NCBI GenBank assembly: GCA_907163375.1
Contig: CAJQUW010007913.1
Coordinates: 186,001 to 250,000, forward strand
Length of the DNA: 64,000 nucleotides
Origin: Prostheceraeus crozeri
Lineage: Eukaryota > Platyhelminthes > Polycladida > Euryleptidae
Reading direction: 5' to 3'
How positions within the stretch are numbered: the first letter of the stretch is position 1; every line of letters begins with the position of its first letter. Positions 42,301 through 54,300 of this stretch are shown piece after piece. The translations under genes were made by a program, and so were the position numbers. The notes beneath the pieces were generated by a model that was not told the origin of the DNA, made no database searches, and saw only the letters and a list, made by a program, of their open reading frames with translations.

Positions 42301-45300
42301 CGTTACGTTTTAGAATACTCCATACATTTTCTATGGGATTCAGATCAGGAGAACGAGCTGGCCAAGATAATGTCCTAAGCCCTAATTGAGACTTGCATAA
42401 GTTGACTCTACTACTCCTGTGACACGTAGCATTATCATCGATAAATAACCAAGTCGATGGATCACCAAGTTGATCTGTCATTTGGCCAATGTTCATTCGT
42501 AAAACATTCACATAGCGTTCAGAATTCATGGTTCCTTGCTGTATGTGAAGTATTCTACGAATAGTGGACTTAGAAATAGACGAGACTAGTGCAGCCATCT
42601 CAGTTAACGAGAGACTTGGATCAACTTTAACAAATCTCAAAATTAGGCGGTCTATACATTTGGATGTTTTGCGTGGACGGCCAGAGCCCTCTTTACGACA
42701 GAGTCGAAAATCATCATTATGCCATCGATGCACAATTGTGTAAGGGACATTTAGTCGCTTGCTTGTAGCTCACAAAGAAAACCCTGACACTTTGCCTTTT
42801 GTGAATGCGATCTCGTTATTGTTTATTTGTGCTTTGTATTGTTTTTAACCGGTAAGAGATAGATTTCTAGCTGAAAGCAATCAGGAGTGCTGCCAACACC
42901 ACCGCAACGAAGTCAGGAAGCTATGGAACATGAAGTCCAGTTAATCACATGTAGCAGTTACATTATTGTTGATGAATAATGGTGCTATACTGGCTCTGAT
43001 TGACCGATTTTCTTTATTTTTGTTTTGCTTGATAGCTTTTGGCTTGTAGAACAACATATTAAATAACAAAGGAAACAAATGTAATTTTATAAGAGTGAGG
43101 TATGATTTTGTGTAACATTGCTAAATGAAGATCAAATTATCTGCTACTTTTTTATCTATAACAGGAAAACAACTCAATATTCATGCTTGAAATTTCCAAC
43201 AATGATATTAGTGAGCACAACTGACATATCTTTCAAATTTCAGAGAAATTCGTTCAAGTTTGGCGGAGTTAGACAAAGTTGAAGTTAAGGCGATGTTTAA
43301 GGGTGATCCATTTTTTATGAAACAATCTGTATAAAGTTTAGCAGGAGACTGACTATGCGCAGCCTCTTTTGGTGTTTCTGACAGATCAACGAACTGTTGT
43401 TTACAGATCGGGAGAAAGGATTTACAATCTTGCTTCAACCACTCTTCTTATGGTCCAAATCCACTTGCAGGAGGTCACTTTCGTGTCATATTTTGATAAC
43501 GATCAGGTTGACAGATAGAGATGCCTAAAGCACACCAAGAGATAGAAATGTGCTTTCACACAAATGTTTCTAGATTGTTTTAGTGAATTGTGTACATGTT
43601 TCAACTGATCTTGGAAAAGTGCAGTATGTCTGACCCGTTAGTTTTCATTATTATGACATCAAATTATGGTTGATGAAGTTCTGTACTTGAAGTCATTGAT
43701 AGAACACACTTGGACTTAAGAAGCCTATACTTAACATCATTCTGCTCTGGCGTCCTTCAGTCACAATAATGAGAGGTTGTTGGCTGATGGTGACACTGAT
43801 TATCAACATAAAATAGTCCACGTGTAATGCACTGGTACCTCACAAGCTCTCAAAACACATGTCTGATGATAGCATTGACCTCATTTTGTAGAGAACCTTC
43901 TGCCTTAAAAGTGATCGGTTATATGTACATGTAGCGCAATATTTCACCCGGTCTCTTGTAGCAGTGTTATTTCCATAGAAGCAGCACATGGAAGAGCATG
44001 CTCTAGCAAACATTCTTACTGTTCTCACTAGATCATCGCCTGGAAACTTCAGAATTTTTTTTTCTGAATGATTTGGATTCTTTCTTCATCTTTTTCATGA
44101 ACGTTTCATGAACAATTTCATGAACGTCAGTGCTCGAAGGGTTTTTTGAAGTGTCAAGTACTGAGTTCTTTATGAACGTCGACGCTTATGATTCTATTGA
44201 ATGAAAGAGATAAAGCGATTAATGTTGGTGCACAACACTTTATAATCTTTAAAAATCAACTGAATCCTTTGAAACTTTGCTTGTTTGCAGCAGCAATTAT
44301 TTATCAAGTACTTATGCTCTTGTACTCACATTAATAGTTCTTTCTTCGTTTTATTAGATGTTTGACCGCACAACATGATGTCATAGAAACATTAATTATA
44401 AGTAGATCTGGTCTGGTCTCAAAGTAGAAACAAACAATGTTATTAGAGCATTGTAATTAAATGAATAAGTGCAAGGAGTCACAATTCAAAGTTCAACAGT
44501 CCAAAAATTATCTTTGGTCAAGCTTTATGCATCTACGACTTATTTGTGACTTCTTACATAGCGGCTTATTTGTGATTATCAGTTTCTTTTTCCAAGAGAA
44601 TGCACATAAACTTTAATACAACTTGCACGTGATTGGTGTAATTTCGATTAGAAAACCCATCAGAAATTGAAATAATTGAAAATATACGTAAAACTGTTTG
44701 AACGTGCGTTTTTAACTACAAGTGATATGTCTAGTTCCTGCTGTCTTTCGATAGGCACTTATCAATGATGCCAAGTTATCAATCAATGATGATAAACCAG
44801 CGAAAAATTCATATTTTGAGTGATTTTAATCAACTAGTCATGAATAACTTGCTTTACTATTTTAAATATATTCAACTAATTTAAGTTTCTCTCGAATGAT
44901 GCTGAAATCAAACGAACATTTGTGATGAGACCTCTTTCTCTAATCAACTGTAGTAATAAAATTTTATTTCTACTCACTTAGTAAACTCCTGTGTCATGAA
45001 ACTGATTGATAATGACTCTCACAATAAATCGACCTGCCGAATCAAATCTGTGTACTTGCCGATTATTCAGCTTTTATTCATTAAAATGGGTTAGGATGGT
45101 AACCCTTGACACAGTTGGTGTAGACGAAGCGCGTTGGGTGTATTTACGAGATTTTTATAATAAAAAAAGTCGTAAAATTGGGAGAGAATTTTCTTTTGAA
45201 TTCATCATGACTGACCTCCCGTACAGATAACAATATTAATTTATTCATTAGGAATATGAATGGAGGATTCCATCACGGAGATTTTTATACAGTTACATAA

Positions 45301-48300
45301 AGAATATTTTGACTTGGTGATTCAATTGTGCTTGAAATGAAAAGTCCAAGTTAGTCATTTGAACGTCAGCGGGAGATTGATGGTGAAGCACGTTATTGTA
45401 TGAAGTTAGGTGAGAAATATGTGATGTATTCTTATTATGTATAGAATGTGTTGAATGATTGGAAAATTATGTTAAAAATAACTTCTGAAATATAAGCTAA
45501 GCTGTTGGAAGATAATAGATTGACTAGTTCTTTGTAAATACACTGATTTTCAATGAAAGACGGCCTTATCAAACAAGATATTACACATTAAATGAACCAA
45601 ATATTTATCACTGGCATCGATTGTGTTTATTGTGAACAGTGCCTGAATACGGTATTTCAGTCATAGTTCAATAAATATCCTATTTTATTCACTTCGCTGT
45701 GATTATGAAGTCAATGAAATGTCGAAATTTTGACTAACGGAATGGATGAATTCCGTGAAGATCGTTAAATTCAAACTCTCGGTTTTGGATTAATAGCATC
45801 TTTTAACTTGAACGCATGGCTCTTAAACGCGATTCAGCTAGGTATTTGGTCATGTGACGCAGAATCTTCATTAACTGATTAATTATCGGCTGATTTATTC
45901 ATCTAACTTTCGTCAATGAATTCTAAATGATCTGAAATAGCATCTCCATCACATCCGAGGCTGTTTTCAATGTGCCTTGAATTCGAGACTTGCGTTTGAG
46001 AAGTGAATTTTATTAATTTCTCAATTGTGACCTTCATACTTCTGCAAATTTCCTTGTAATGCCCCTGCCAAGAATCATGATACTTTTAACTGATAGCTTA
46101 TCATTCGCGCAGTTTCCACTTAGCGTGAGATAAATTTGTACATGTTAACTCTGAATTATTGGACATCAACATTGATGATCATGTCAGGTCAAACTCGTCA
46201 TTGTGAAGAGTTCCTTGTGAAAGATAATTATCATGTTGCTTATTTGCTTCATGTTAGCTTTTTGCTTCCTCATATTTTGCTTCTGATTTTATTTGCACTG
46301 TGTTGTCTTTGTTTGTCAGTACGAGTATATTGATGTGCCACTTTTCGAAAGAATTAGTTAGTTATGCCTTCATCAAATCTTCTGTAAAATACTAAGGCTG
46401 CTGTAACATGCGGTAGTTGAAGCGTTAATGCCCAAGTGACTTCCTTTTGAAGCGCAAAATAAGTACAGTGGTTATCGGTTCTCTTTGAGAAATTTTAACA
46501 AAAAGATTTTCCTCAAATTGATGCCATTTGATGTATATCCTCTGCAATAACATTGTGTCCAATCCATTTTTTCACTCATTCCTAAATCAAATTCGACCTT
46601 GTCATAAATGAAAATAGGTTGAATATTACGGAATTATCTAACTTAGAAATGACGTCCTCTACCAATCAGAACGCAGAGTTCTTGCATTTCCAATCCAATG
46701 ATAATGTGAATGAAATGAAGAAAAAGCATGTTGTGCATTAATACTTTCACTAGGTTTCATGGATCGTGTATGTATAGATAATCCCTAAATTAGAAGTGTA
46801 GTGATGCGGTTATATCTTACACACAAGTGTTCACTCATTGAAGACATCAATTTACGTGCTGGATGTCTCTTTTTCAAACAGCATATATCAAGTATGTGAC
46901 ATATTTATTCAACTTTTATTGGGTAAGAGTTCCAATGATTGGAAGGGATGCTGCCCTACGTTTCGACCTTGTCCATGGATATTGAATCGACAGTTCTTCA
47001 AAGATAGCAGTCGACTTGTCGTAGAAGTGTATCTGCAGATAGTGCGAGCATTGTGCTTAAAGTTTAAGTGTTTCATGCCGGGGTGTTAGCGTTCTTTGCC
47101 GATTTCATTGAGACAAAAATTTGTTAAACCAAAGTTTTGTTTGAACAACAATATCAAACGTAGCGCACACCTCGTTTTGTCATTTCCTGAAGAATGTAAC
47201 TGAGGAAAACGAATATGAGGAGAAAATAGGCATTTATATCCAACATAGTATGGTACTGTCGACGAGTTTCTTCACAATTAAAAGTAGTGCTGATTGAAAC
47301 AGCAGAAATCACATTGGGAAGTGTTGGCAACAACCACTAAATCAGATGAAAACAACGAAAGAAAAGTTGGCTGAAGAATATCGGTATAGAAAACAATGGC
47401 GAAAATCAGAAAAAACATCAGAAAATCGCCAAAGATGCTGATCGCCAACACCCCACAAGAAAGCGACAGAAAATTTAGTTGCGCCATCTCCTGTTAAATG
47501 CTGATGTTGATTTTCTGAATTATCGACACATTAGCGGTCGAATGAAATGTTGTAGCCTAATAAATTTGACTGCATCGTGCTTTTCTCATAGTGATCACAT
47601 CAAAGCTGGCTCTGGAACTGTTTTAGTTTACTACAGCAGTCTATTGTGCAGTCCTTCAGCTTGTTTAGTCATTCTAGATATTTCAAGCCAGTTTGGGCCA
47701 TTCCGAGCCCTTGTAGGGCGAAACGCAGTGTCTACGGCTGTACAGGAATTGTTGTGCTTAATTTGTTCAATTCTGAGGACATCTTTCTATTCTATGCCCA
47801 GGCGAGCAGGCACTCTGCAATCTTCATGTAGTTTGCACAAGCGCCGTGATGCTGACAGACTGTCGAAACGTTGGCCTGTAGGCATGCATAATTATTTTTT
47901 ACCTTCACTATTTTGTTAAATATGTTCGGCCCATTAAAGGGAGTTGTCCTTTTGCCTCACGAATCACGATGATCTCAAGGAAGCCCATGAGACGGACCCT
48001 AACGATGTTGCAGAATTAAATTGTCGAATTTCATTTCTGTCTAATCAGCTGCTTCGCCTTCTTTGTATTAATATTAGAGGTTGTATAACAAAAAATCGTA
48101 TCACAGAATTGTTGTTCAGACTATCACGTCCACCTCTCCTCAGATTATTGGTTAAATCCACACCATGACTCTCTACAAGACCTTCCCCTCGATAGTTCTG
48201 TCGCACATTATTTCCAATGTCATAAAACTTACATAACATCTGTAGAATTGACGTTTTTACATTTGCAGACGATGCAGCTCCTGCGTGATTTGGAAGAACA

Positions 48301-51300
48301 GCGACAGCGATATCAAGCATTTGATTTGGATAATTTCGTACGTCCCTCAGGAGACGGCAGTAACGTGGTTGTTGCACGCGCTGAACGTCAAGATTCAGCT
48401 AATGCTGATCTTCAAAGTGAAACCAGTTCAATCTCTGAGGCAGCAGTGAGTTCTTACCCATCGGAAATAGATCATAAGATGAAATATGAAATTGCACAAG
48501 ATAATTAAAGGGGCACTGTACTTGTTTTGACATGTGAGCTCAAAACAACCTTCAGTTATAGTTAGATCGAATGCGCTTGGTCGCGCGCACCGCATCTCCT
48601 CGTGGAAGGATAAAGCGGCTATTGTATTCTGGTGATGACGTCATCGCGCTCTTCGAAAGTCGTAGTCGTGAAAAAGCGTCTTTCATACTGAGTGTGAACC
48701 GTGCTGGTCGTCTGTGGTTGATCATTTTTGCCTCCCTGTGCCTAAATCGAGTCCCAATCGTTACACGACCCTCTGACGGTAAGTTTGATGGTCTAAATGT
48801 TTTCAATTCAACATAAGAATAGATTGAGAACAACAATTAATTGTAATAAGAAAATCACAAAAACTGAGAGTTGATAAAATTATCAATCCTTTAGCTACTC
48901 ACGTCAATCCAGCAATGCACACATGACGATACTTCGTCGTACCTAAAAATGACATTTTTATAGCATTCTAATAACTAATCATTTTAATGCTGAAAATAAA
49001 AAATCATCTGAAAAAGTGCAATGAATGACAAGATGTTATTAACACTTTTATTACCTTCGCTGACAGCTAGCGATAACCGGACTTCCTCGCCAGGATCATG
49101 TGCTAATCATTGCTGTTACACTATTATGGATTACAAAACTAATCTCATTCTCAATTATAACCATGTGAGTGTTGAAGACAGTGGCGGTTCTAGTCCTGCG
49201 ATGGAGACAATTGGGTTTTTGAAAAGCTTAAATTCTTTGCTCACAGAATTGAAAGATTTAACAGCGCAGATGGAAAGTTTGATATTTTGTACAGATCGAA
49301 ATGCGAGCATCTCAAAAATTTTGCGAGAGGATCATCAATACTGAAACGTAATTCACGAATTTGATGTGTGGCATTTAGCCAAAAATATCCGTAAGCGAGT
49401 TCGCCAAGCATCAAGAAAGAAAGACTGCGAATTATTGTCCCTATGGAGTAAAAGAATCACTTTTGGTATTGTGCGCAGTCATGTGATTATCGGCCTGATT
49501 TACTTGAATCAAAATGGAAGTCGCTAGCCGAGCATCTGTCTAACATTCACGATCATTGCGAACACGCGAATCTGCCCATTGATGAGGCGCGACAGAAGGC
49601 TTGGATCACGGTCGGATCTCCAGCTCATTCAAATTTACAAAAAATTGTTTTTGATAAGAAATTGTTGTCTGCCATAAGATCCTGCAGACATTTCGTACAT
49701 ACATCTGCTCTAGAATCGCTTCATAACGAACTCTTAAAATATCTTCCGAAACGCCAAAATTTCTCTGAAAGCATTGATATGCGAATTCAGTTGGCGATAA
49801 TGGATCACAACTTCAATGTTGGTCGCTCTTTATTGGACCGAAAATGGCCTACCTAGTCACCTAAATGGCCACCTTCAGTCATCTACAAGTACTGAAGATC
49901 GGAATGTATTTCAAAGCAAGTCAATCGAATGGAGACGTATCGTCATGTGTGCATTGCTGGATTGACGTGAGTAGCTAAAGGATTGATAATTTTATCAACT
50001 CTCAGTTTTTGTGATTTTCTTATTACAATTAATTGTTGTTCTTAATCTATTCTTATGTTGAATTGAAAACATTTAGACCATCAAACTTACCGTCAGAGGG
50101 TCGTGTAACGATTGGGACTCGATTTAGGCACAGGGAGGCAAAAATGATCAACCACAGACGACCAGCACGGTTCACACTCAGTATGAAAGACGCTTTTTCA
50201 CGACTACGACTTTCGAAGAGCACGATGACGTCATCACCTGAATACAATAGCCGCTTTCTCCTTCCACGAGGAGATGCGGTGCGCGCGACCAAGCGCATTC
50301 GATCTAACTATAACTGAAGGTTGTTTTGAGCTCACATGTCAAAACAAGTACAGTGCCCCTTTAAGCAGTTTTTTTACACAGAGAAAACTGTGTGAACAAT
50401 CCTAGTGACCGCTATGGCAACCATCCGATGCCTGATGTTGTTGTTTTTGTTAAAATGGGGTAATATATTACTGATATGCAATTGTTGTTAGTATAAGTAA
50501 AACATGCACATTATACACTGCGCGACAGCGAGTTTGCATGAAGATGATACAAAGCGTTAGTCTTGTCTCATCAGCTATCTATGACACAAGATCTATTTGA
50601 AATGACTTCATTTGATTACATGTTGATGAATGATCGTCTAGACATAATAGATATCTATTATTTAAAATTCAAACTCGAACAAAGCACATAGACACTCCGC
50701 TATTAAGACACAATCACAATGAGTGAGCGCAACGAAAGAAGATTACAAGTTATCACTTTATACAACCGCACGTCAAAAACTCATGATGAAATTGCCGCAG
50801 ATATTGGAGTGAATCAATCAATTGTCTCGAGAATTATTAAACGATATGAAGAAAGTGGCGGATACAAAACTCGATATGAAAATTGCGGTGGACAGAATAA
50901 GAAATTCTGTGAGAGAGACCTGCGACATCTTCGATCACTGGTTGTGAAATCGCCAAGATCCACAGCAGCTGATATTCATGAGGCCATGGGAGAATCTGCT
51001 GAGGATGTGAGTCTTCGCACAATTCAAAGAGCCCTCCACGAGGCTGTTGCTCCGTCAGAACACCCCAGAATAAACCATATCTTTCGCCATTGAACATTGA
51101 GAAAAGATACGCATGGGCTCTGGAGCACGCGTCGTGGACCGTTGACCAATGGAAGAATGTTTTGTGGTCAGATGAAACCATAATTGAAGCCAACGATGGG
51201 TGTCCTCGCTTCGTACGTGTTGTAGACGGTTATCCATTGTCTGAGGAGCACTTCAAGACTTCAGTGAAGCACCCTACAAAAGTGATATTCTGGAGTCGTT

Positions 51301-54300
51301 TCTCGTGGTATGGGACTGGGCGAGTTCATGTCGTCGACGGACGTCTTGACAGTGACAAATACATCGAGCTTATCGTCGACGGAAGACTCGTTCAACAACT
51401 GAGTGAAACATTCCTGACGGTAATGGAATTTTCCAACAAGACAATGCACCTTGTCATGTGTCCAAGAAATCAATTGCACATTTCAACGGAAAAAGTATCC
51501 AGCTCTAGAGGTGGCCGCCTTCTTCACCGGATTTGAATCCGATAGAGAACCTTTGGGCCATTGTCAAGAATCGCCTGCCCAAATACCAGGCCAGAAGTAA
51601 AAGTGACATCATCAAAAACTTTAAGGTATGGTACCATGACCCTGACTTAAAAGAAATATGCCAAAATCTCTTAGCGTCGATACCAAAGACAATTTACGCT
51701 GTCGTGAAGTCCAAGGGACATCACACAAAATACTGATGAACCCTGTAAATGAGGTGCTTTTAAAGTAATTCCAGAACAATTTTTGTTAGTTTCATCATGA
51801 AATGTTCACTAGTTGCAATAATTGATGATTTGATGACAATAATATACGAGTGATTGAAAATCCACCATTTTTATCTTTCATGCAAACTCGCTGTCGCGTA
51901 CTGTAGTAGGTTTGATAGTGACAACTTAGAACCCATTTCGGGTCGAATTTAGTTCATTGAAATATCCATTTTTGTAATCGCTTAAGTTTAGAATCAAATA
52001 TTTTCATGTGAAAAATAATAGCTGCAAACATGTTAGAAATGAACACAATTCGGGGATTGGGTCAGACGAAATTTAAAAAAAATAACTGATAAAATTGTCG
52101 GCAACGCGACGTTTCGTCACTAGTGGGAAATAGTCTTACTGAGAAAGTTTAATGGTTTGCACACACGAGGAAGCAGCGCAAGAGCGCATTGAAGTTTCCG
52201 AATCACTTTTCTTATGCTATAGTAATTTATTATCGGCATATTATCTACACGTTCTCGGCACATCGACCTCAGTTGTTTAACATTTTTTAACTCTCAACCT
52301 AATTTAAACTGATCTTTGTAAATTTCAAATTTCATCAAATAGTGCTCAGATGTTAAGTGAATGTTTTTGACGTTTCAGGGATGTCCTAATGTTGATCCTC
52401 AACAACTAAACGAAGAAATTCGCGGAGTGATTCACTTTCTGGTTCCGATGTTGAAGCAGGTTAGTCCTCAAGTTTGCACCAGCAGCCTTCTCCAGTGGAT
52501 AAAGGAGTTGATAATGCGCCGGATTCGTGTGGTCATTGCCCGTCTTCATGGAGCTGATGCGTCATATGTCGACCAAATGAACTCTCAAGGAATCTCCTCT
52601 GTGACAGATGCCAATCAGCAAGTCCTAGAATTCGACCGATTCTTCAACAAACAACTTTCTGGCCTTCTGCAGGTATGCGGCTTGCTGATCTCATGTAATC
52701 TATTGGCTTAGTCTATTTATGGGGAAATCCCGTAGTTCGGCTGTAATACATGTAATAGGATTTCATTTATTAGCGCTATCGTTGCGTTCAGAATAATTAT
52801 CACTTCCGGAGAAATCAAATGTGATCACTTACATTACAACCTATTGACATGTTAATGCAGATCAGAACTACATAGAACACAACATTTAAAGTGCCATCAA
52901 AGTATCGACAATACAGTGAAGTTAAAAATGCTATTCCAAAGAATTTAAGTGAATTAGGTTACTACTAAACAAAAAATCATAAGTAGGAATGCTGAAACGA
53001 CTAGAATAATTGAGATAAAACACAAAAGTCATAATAAAAGGTGTACTCTGGGCAAAATTCGTTTATGATTGTTGTCTTAAAATCAGGTGTACACATCAGC
53101 TGTCACTTCTATCGTTATTCGGCATTCTGTAACGATTTGCCTAGCGAGATATCCGCTTGTCTAAATGCTCTTGATGACGTCAGCGGTGATGCGCACCACT
53201 GTCGGCAGGCGTCGCGTGCAATGTATTTCACGAGGAAGTACAATGAAAGTCAATGGGAAAACAGTCGTGTTAATCAAAACTTGGACACCATGAATAAAGG
53301 TGAATTTTGTCATATTTTATACGCCATGCGTAAATGTTGACATGTACGGGGCATAATTTAATGATACACATACAGTGAGTTCATTGTAGTTTGCTCGTGA
53401 AGCTGAATTTTGATCAGAGGCTCGAAAGCTTTTCCCATCAACTGTGTAAACATGATGTACATTTATAAACCCTTTTATGTAGACCTTAGATAGATGTATC
53501 AGTATCGCGCTACCTACGAAAGGATTAGATTTATTGCCGCACACGGAATTATTCCATAGGCCATTGTCAGAAAAAGACTGATGAATTATCTCTCCCAGAA
53601 ATTTGTTGGCGAAAGGTAAAAAAATGTATTAGTCAAAAATCACAAGTTATCCGACGTTACGTGTCATAAACACATGCTCATGGGACTTCGGTGAATTGAA
53701 TACGTGGACAGCCAATGCTTGTAAAGGCCTACCATGCATGCAAAGCAATGATAATTACCGTTCATCAGCTCGTGTTTGCGGTTCATCTCAGGTTTGTGAA
53801 GGTCAATGAGCTTGGCTTCAGAAATCCGAGTACGGACAGGGTCAGTCTGCCAGTCAAGGAAATCAGTACTAAAATCATCAGTAGATAAAAGAGAATCAGG
53901 GTTTTTATTGATAATGTATTCAGAAATGGCACTCATATTATTCAAACTGTGACGATGCTGATGATAAATGTAAATAGAAAAAGAGGTCAGTAGAGCTGAT
54001 GCAGGCATCGTGATTGAAGTTACAGCTCAGCTGCAAGCAACATGACGAAATTTTCACAGTGAAAGTTTTACAACCAGCCCTTTTTGGTTCTGGTTCAACA
54101 AGAAAACTCCATCTTTTAAGAAATTCTTTGGTTGTTGTGCTTTACATATCCCTTCTGAACAAATCGTACTTCCTGATTAATGTCTTGTCGCTATCGGGAA
54201 AATGTTCAGAGCAAGCGCGACTTTACTGAGACGGCTCTGAGAACTCAGTGCTACAGTCAGTGGTGTGTATTGCTGCCGTCCCTTATCGTCACCACATCAC

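Larger units (their letters stand above)
40939..48268 (+). other. PCM1 intron 22 (largest)
   Basis: 7,330 bp. It has a decayed SINE of family A (about 41285-41455), a Tc1-like element (41990-43329) and a short dispersed repeat at about 47690-47760. The stretch 43400-47600 is AT-rich with nothing recognised. Confidence 0.8.
48509..50360 (+). mobile_element. Kolobok-like DNA transposon with 424-bp terminal inverted repeats
   Basis: TTAA lies at 48505-48508 and at 50361-50364. The arms 48509-48932 and 49937-50360 are inverted copies of equal length that differ at only a few bases. They begin AGGGGCACTGTACTTG. The 1,852-bp element carries a partial transposase between the arms. TTAA targets and the protein motifs fit the Kolobok superfamily as I recall it; the assignment is from memory. 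The near-identical arms suggest a recent insertion or recent conversion between arms. Confidence 0.88.
48446..52378 (+). other. PCM1 intron 23
   Basis: 3,933 bp, about four fifths transposon: a Kolobok-like element (48509-50360) and a Tc1-like element (50516-51903). The last 470 bp before exon 24 show nothing recognisable. Confidence 0.9.

Noticed and set aside
47479-47919. A 146-codon open frame in intron 22
   Set aside because: Low-complexity Ser/Leu/Cys-rich translation, overlaps a dispersed repeat, and no flanking splice sites in phase.
48552-50317. Two mirrored 94-residue open frames (and their antisense partners)
   Set aside because: They lie in the two terminal inverted repeats of the Kolobok-like element and are copies of one noncoding arm.
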